Assembly: GCF_051014685.1 (NCBI RefSeq) | Contig: NW_027479298.1 | Location: 62,001 to 126,000, forward strand | Direction: 5' to 3' | Origin: Ptiloglossa arizonensis | Lineage: Eukaryota > Arthropoda > Insecta > Hymenoptera > Colletidae | Length of the DNA: 64,000 nt | In this document: one piece after another, positions 60,691 to 64,000 of the stretch | Numbering within the stretch: the stretch's first letter is position 1 | Layout of the letters: each line of letters begins with the position of its first letter | Translations under genes and position numbers: made by a program | The notes under the pieces: generated by a model | What the model saw: the letters and a program-made list of their open reading frames with translations, nothing else | What the model was told of the DNA's origin: nothing | Database searches by the model: none

Positions 60691-62106
60691 GTTTCTACTT
60701 TCAGATGCAATAGGAATTTTTGGGTTAGGTCAATCCGTTCGCGGGATATGGGAGTTTGAAGACACGAAATGGTTGAGAAGGCAAAAAATTTTTCGCAATT
60801 CTGCTGCTCCGAACGCTTAACCAGAATGGCCTACGGAAAAAATACACATACCGTTGTAATCGGGCGAGTTTCTAATTTCAGATGCAACAGGAATTTTTGG
60901 GTTAGGTCAATCCGTTCGCGAGATATGGGACTTTGAAGCCAAGAAATGGTTGAGAAGGCAAAAAATTTTTCGCAATTCTGCTGCTCCAAACGCTTAACCA
61001 GAATGGCCTAGGGAAAAAATACACATACCGTTGTAATCGGGCGAGTTTCTACCTTCAGATGCAATAGGAATTTTTGGGTTAGGTCAATCCGTTCGCGAGA
61101 TATGGGAGTTTGAAGCCAAGAAATGGTAGAGAAGGCAAAAAATTTTTCACAATTCTGCTGCTCCAAACGCTTAACCAGAATGGCCTAGGGAAAAAATACA
61201 CATACCGTTGTAATCGGGCGAGTTTCTACTTTCAGATGCAATAGGAATTTTTGGGTTAGGTCAATCCGTTCGCGAGATATGGGACTTTGAAGCCAAGAAG
61301 TGGTTGAGAAGGCAAAAAATTTTTCACAATTCTGCTGCTCCAAACGCTTAACCAGAATGGCCTAGGGGAAAAATACACATACCGTTGTAATCGGGCGAGT
61401 TTCTACTTTCAGATGCAACAGGAATTTTTGGGTTAGGTCAATCCGTTCGCGAGATATTGGAGTTTGAAGACAAGAAATGGTTGAGAAGGCAAAAAATTTT
61501 TCGCAATTCTGCTGCTCCAAACGCTTAACCAGAATGGCCTAGGGAAAAAATAGAAAAACCGTTGTAATCGGGCGAGTTTCTACTTTCAGATGCAATAGGA
61601 ATTTTTGGGTTAGGTCAATCCGTTCGCGAGATATGGGACTTTGAAGCCAAGAAATGGTTGGGAAGGCAAAAAATTTTTCGCAATTCTGCTGCTCCAAACG
61701 CGTAACCAGAATGGCCTAGGGAAAAAATACACATACCGTTGTAATCGGGCGAGTTTCTACTTTCAGATGCAACAGGAATTTTTGGGTTACGTCAATCCGT
61801 TCGCGAGATATGGGAGTTTGAAGACAAGAAATGGTTGAGAAGGCAAAAAATTTTTCGCAATTCTGCTGCTCCAAACGCTTAACCAGAATGGCCTAGGGAA
61901 AAAATACACATACCGTTGTAATCGGGCGAGTTTCTACTTTCAGATGCAATAGGAATTTTTGGGTTAGGTCAATCCGTTCGCGAGATATGGGAGTTTGAAG
62001 CCAAGAAATGGTAGAGAAGGCAAAAAATTTTTCACAATTCTGTTGCTCCAAACGCTTAACCAGAATGGCCTAGGGAAAAAATAGAAAAACCGTTGTAATC
62101 GGGCGA
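60691..62106 (+). repeat. Derived 8-monomer unit
   Basis: It starts like the 7-mer sub-cycle (F, C/A hybrid with CTAATTTCAG, CTACCTTCAG/B, AAGAAGTGG/TTTTCAC/CCTAGGGG). It then switches to CAACAGG/GATATTGGAG/GACAAG with ATAGAAAAACC (61551), A with TGGTTGGGAAGGC and CGCGTAACC, D, and B with CTGTTGCTCC/ATAGAAAAACC (62082). Confidence 0.8.
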
Positions 62107-64000
62107 GTTTCTACTTTCAGATGCAATAGGAATTTTTGGGTTAGGTCAATCCGTTCGCGGGATATGGGAGTTTGAAGACACGAAATGGTTGAGAAGGCAA
62201 AAAATTTTTCGCAATTCTGCTGCTCCGAACGCTTAACCAGAATGGCCTACGGAAAAAATACACATACCGTTGTAATCGGGCGAGTTTCTACTTTCAGATG
62301 CAACAGGAATTTTTGGGTTAGGTCAATCCGTTCGCGAGATATGGGACTTTGAAGCCAAGAAATGGTTGAGAAGGCAAAAAATTTTTCGCAATTCTGCTGC
62401 TCCAAACGCTTAACCAGAATGGCCTAGGGAAAAAATACACATACCGTTGTAATCGGGCGAGTTTCTACCTTCAGATGCAATAGGAATTTTTGGGTTAGGT
62501 CAATCCGTTCGCGAGATATGGGAGTTTGAAGCCAAGAAATGGTAGAGAAGGCAAAAAATTTTTCACAATTCTGCTGCTCCAAACGCTTAACCAGAATGGC
62601 CTAGGGAAAAAATACACATACCGTTGTAATCGGGCGAGTTTCTACTTTCAGATGCAATAGGAATTTTTGGGTTAGGTCAATCCGTTCGCGAGATATGGGA
62701 CTTTGAAGCCAAGAAGTGGTTGAGAAGGCAAAAAATTTTTCACAATTCTGCTGCTCCAAACGCTTAACCAGAATGGCCTAGGGGAAAAATACACATACCG
62801 TTGTAATCGGGCGAGTTTCTACTTTCAGATGCAACAGGAATTTTTGGGTTAGGTCAATCCGTTCGCGAGATATTGGAGTTTGAAGACAAGAAATGGTTGA
62901 GAAGGCAAAAAATTTTTCGCAATTCTGCTGCTCCAAACGCTTAACCAGAATGGCCTAGGGAAAAAATACACATACCGTTGTAATCGGGCGAGTTTCTACT
63001 TTCAGATGCAACAGGAATTTTTGGGTTAGGTCAATCCGTTCGCGAGATATGGGAGTTTGAAGCCAAGAAATGGTAGAGAAGGCAAAAAATTTTTCACAAT
63101 TCTGCTGCTCCAAACGGTTAACCAGAATGGCCTAGGGAAAAAATACACATACCGTTGTAATCGGGCGAGTTTCTACTTTCAGATGCAATAGGAATTTTTG
63201 GGTTAGGTCAATCCGTTCGCGAGATATGGGACTTTGAAGCCAAGAAATGGTTGGGAAGGCAAAAAATTTTTCGCAATTCTGCTGCTCCAAACGCGTAACC
63301 AGAATGGCCTAGGGAAAAAATACACATACCGTTGTAATCGGGCGAGTTTCTACTTTCAGATGCAACAGGAATTTTTGGGTTACGTCAATCCGTTCGCGAG
63401 ATATGGGAGTTTGAAGACAAGAAATGGTTGAGAAGGCAAAAAATTTTTCGCAATTCTGCTGCTCCAAACGCTTAACCAGAATGGCCTAGGGAAAAAATAC
63501 ACATACCGTTGTAATCGGGCGAGTTTCTACTTTCAGATGCAATAGGAATTTTTGGGTTAGGTCAATCCGTTCGCGAGATATGGGAGTTTGAAGCCAAGAA
63601 ATGGTAGAGAAGGCAAAAAATTCTTCACAATTCTGCTGCTCCAAACGCTTAACCAGAATGGCCTAGGGAAAAAATACACATACCGTTGTAATCGGGCGAG
63701 TTTCTACTTTCAGATGCAACAGGAATTTTTGGGTTAGGTCAATCCGTTCGCAAGATATGGGAGTTTGAAGCTAAGAAATGGTTGAGAGGACAACAAATTT
63801 TTCGCAATTCTGCTGCTCCAAACGCTTAACCAGAATGGCCTAGGGAAAAAATACACATACCGTTGTAATCGGGCGGGTTTCTACTTTCAGATGCAACAGG
63901 AATTTTTGGGTTAGGTCAATCCGTTCGCGAGATATTGGAGTTTGAAGACAAGAAATGGTTGAGAAGGCAAAAAATTTTTCGCAATTCTGCTGCTCCAAAC
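62107..64000 (+). repeat. Derived 9-monomer unit and right edge
   Basis: It repeats F, C/A hybrid, CTACCTTCAG/B, AAGAAGTGG and GATATTGGAG as in 60691 onward (GATATTGG at 61453 and 62869, 8 x 177). An additional CAACAGG/B hybrid with AAACGGTTAACC precedes the TGGTTGGGAAGGC A unit, which lies 1593 bp after its relative. D, B (ATTCTTCACAATTC), TTCGCAAG/C with TGAGAGGACAAC and a GGGCGGGTTTC/GATATTGGAG unit follow. The last monomer is cut at base 64000. Confidence 0.8.

Larger units (their letters stand above)
1..64000 (+). repeat. 177-bp satellite array, about 362 monomers, entire window
   Basis: The motif GTTTCTACTTTCAGATGC recurs at 12, 189, 366, 543 and onward every 177 bases to the right edge, always on the same strand. 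Each unit contains in order GGTTAGGTCAATCCGTTCGC, GATATGGGA, AGAAATGG, the A6T5 tract, CTGCTGCTCCAAACGC, AACCAGAATGGCCTAGGG and ACACATACCGTTGTAATCGG. Monomers differ mainly by substitutions at a limited set of recurring positions (19, 21, 38, 40, 53, 54, 64, 72-75, 84, 90-95, 105, 108, 122, 163). The composition, period and HOR organisation are those of centromeric or pericentromeric satellite DNA. No unique sequence, transposon, inversion or gene breaks it. That it is satellite DNA is seen directly; a centromeric role is inferred. The species is not identifiable from the sequence. Both ends run off the window. Confidence 0.98.

Noticed and set aside
2175..63431. Many open frames of 60-144 codons on both strands (for example 18282-18716 minus, 26161-26496 minus, 6980-7177 plus)
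   Set aside because: All are read-throughs of the same satellite monomer, recurring in identical form at multiples of 177 bp and starting at incidental ATGs. They have no promoter, codon bias, conserved domain or constraint. None is annotated as a gene.
189..64000. CRISPR array (regular direct repeats)
   Set aside because: The whole 177-bp unit is repeated; there are no unique spacers between short repeats.
1..64000. Human alpha satellite or Arabidopsis-type 178-bp centromere repeat
   Set aside because: The monomer length is close, but I see no matching stretch with the consensus of either as I know them. The CENP-B-box resemblance alone does not make it alpha satellite.
1..64000. Intergenic spacer subrepeats of ribosomal DNA
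   Set aside because: No rRNA-like segment, promoter or unique spacer appears in 64 kb, and HORs with many monomer types are not typical of spacer subrepeats.

Overview
The window is one uninterrupted head-to-tail tandem array of a 177-bp satellite monomer, about 362 copies, all in the same orientation. I see no protein-coding gene, RNA gene, mobile element, CRISPR array or unique-sequence island. This kind of DNA belongs to a eukaryotic nuclear genome, most likely a centromeric or pericentromeric block: the monomer is nucleosome-sized, higher-order repeats (HORs) are nested and recently duplicated, and nothing interrupts the array for 64 kb. The sequence alone does not name the species. I do not recognise the monomer as a catalogued satellite; a plant or an invertebrate are both possible.

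Monomer numbering used here begins at the G of the GTTTCTAC motif (first at base 12) and runs 1-177. The consensus is about 42% GC with 8 CpG (not depleted), an NruI-type TCGCGA palindrome (49-54), an AvrII-type CCTAGG (140-145) and an A6T5 tract (93-103). Two things stand out inside it. First, the monomer looks like an ancient trimer of subunits of about 59 bp (62+58+57). Second, two of those subunits carry, at equivalent places, 17-bp sites resembling the CENP-B box (8/9 and 7/9 of the core bases).

Monomer types are recognised by linked variants. 'A' has GGACTTTGAAGCC, TGGTTGAG and TTTTCGC. 'B' has GGAGTTTGAAGCC, TGGTAGAG and TTTTCAC. 'C' has CAACAGG, GAAGCTAAG and GACAAC. 'D' has GGTTACGTC and GAAGACAAG. 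'E' has GATGCTATAGG and AATATTTGGG. 'F' has GGGATATGGG or GACACGAAAT together with CTCCGAACGC. 'G' has GATTTGGG and TGGCTGAG. Their order defines the blocks.

Layout: 189-4259, a 13-mer HOR (2301 bp); 4260-10631, interleaved 15-mer (2655 bp) and 12-mer (2124 bp) duplications; 10632-18065, mosaic with a 5-mer tandem (885 bp), a 4-mer and a 20-mer offset copy; 18066-27613, short HORs of 4 and 5 monomers plus the first length variants; 27614-40884, 9-mer, 21-mer and 18/19-mer relationships; 40885-50253, two copies of a very large 27/26-mer (about 4.7 kb), and part of a third, with many private 1-bp indels; 52018-60690, three copies of a 16-mer HOR (2832 bp, one copy 17-mer) built as 7+9; 60691-64000, derived 8/9-mer units running off the right edge.

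Length behaviour splits the window. From 12 to about 18.3 kb, and from about 52.0 kb to the end, landmark spacing is an exact multiple of 177. The segment between carries nearly all insertions and deletions, net about -32 bp.
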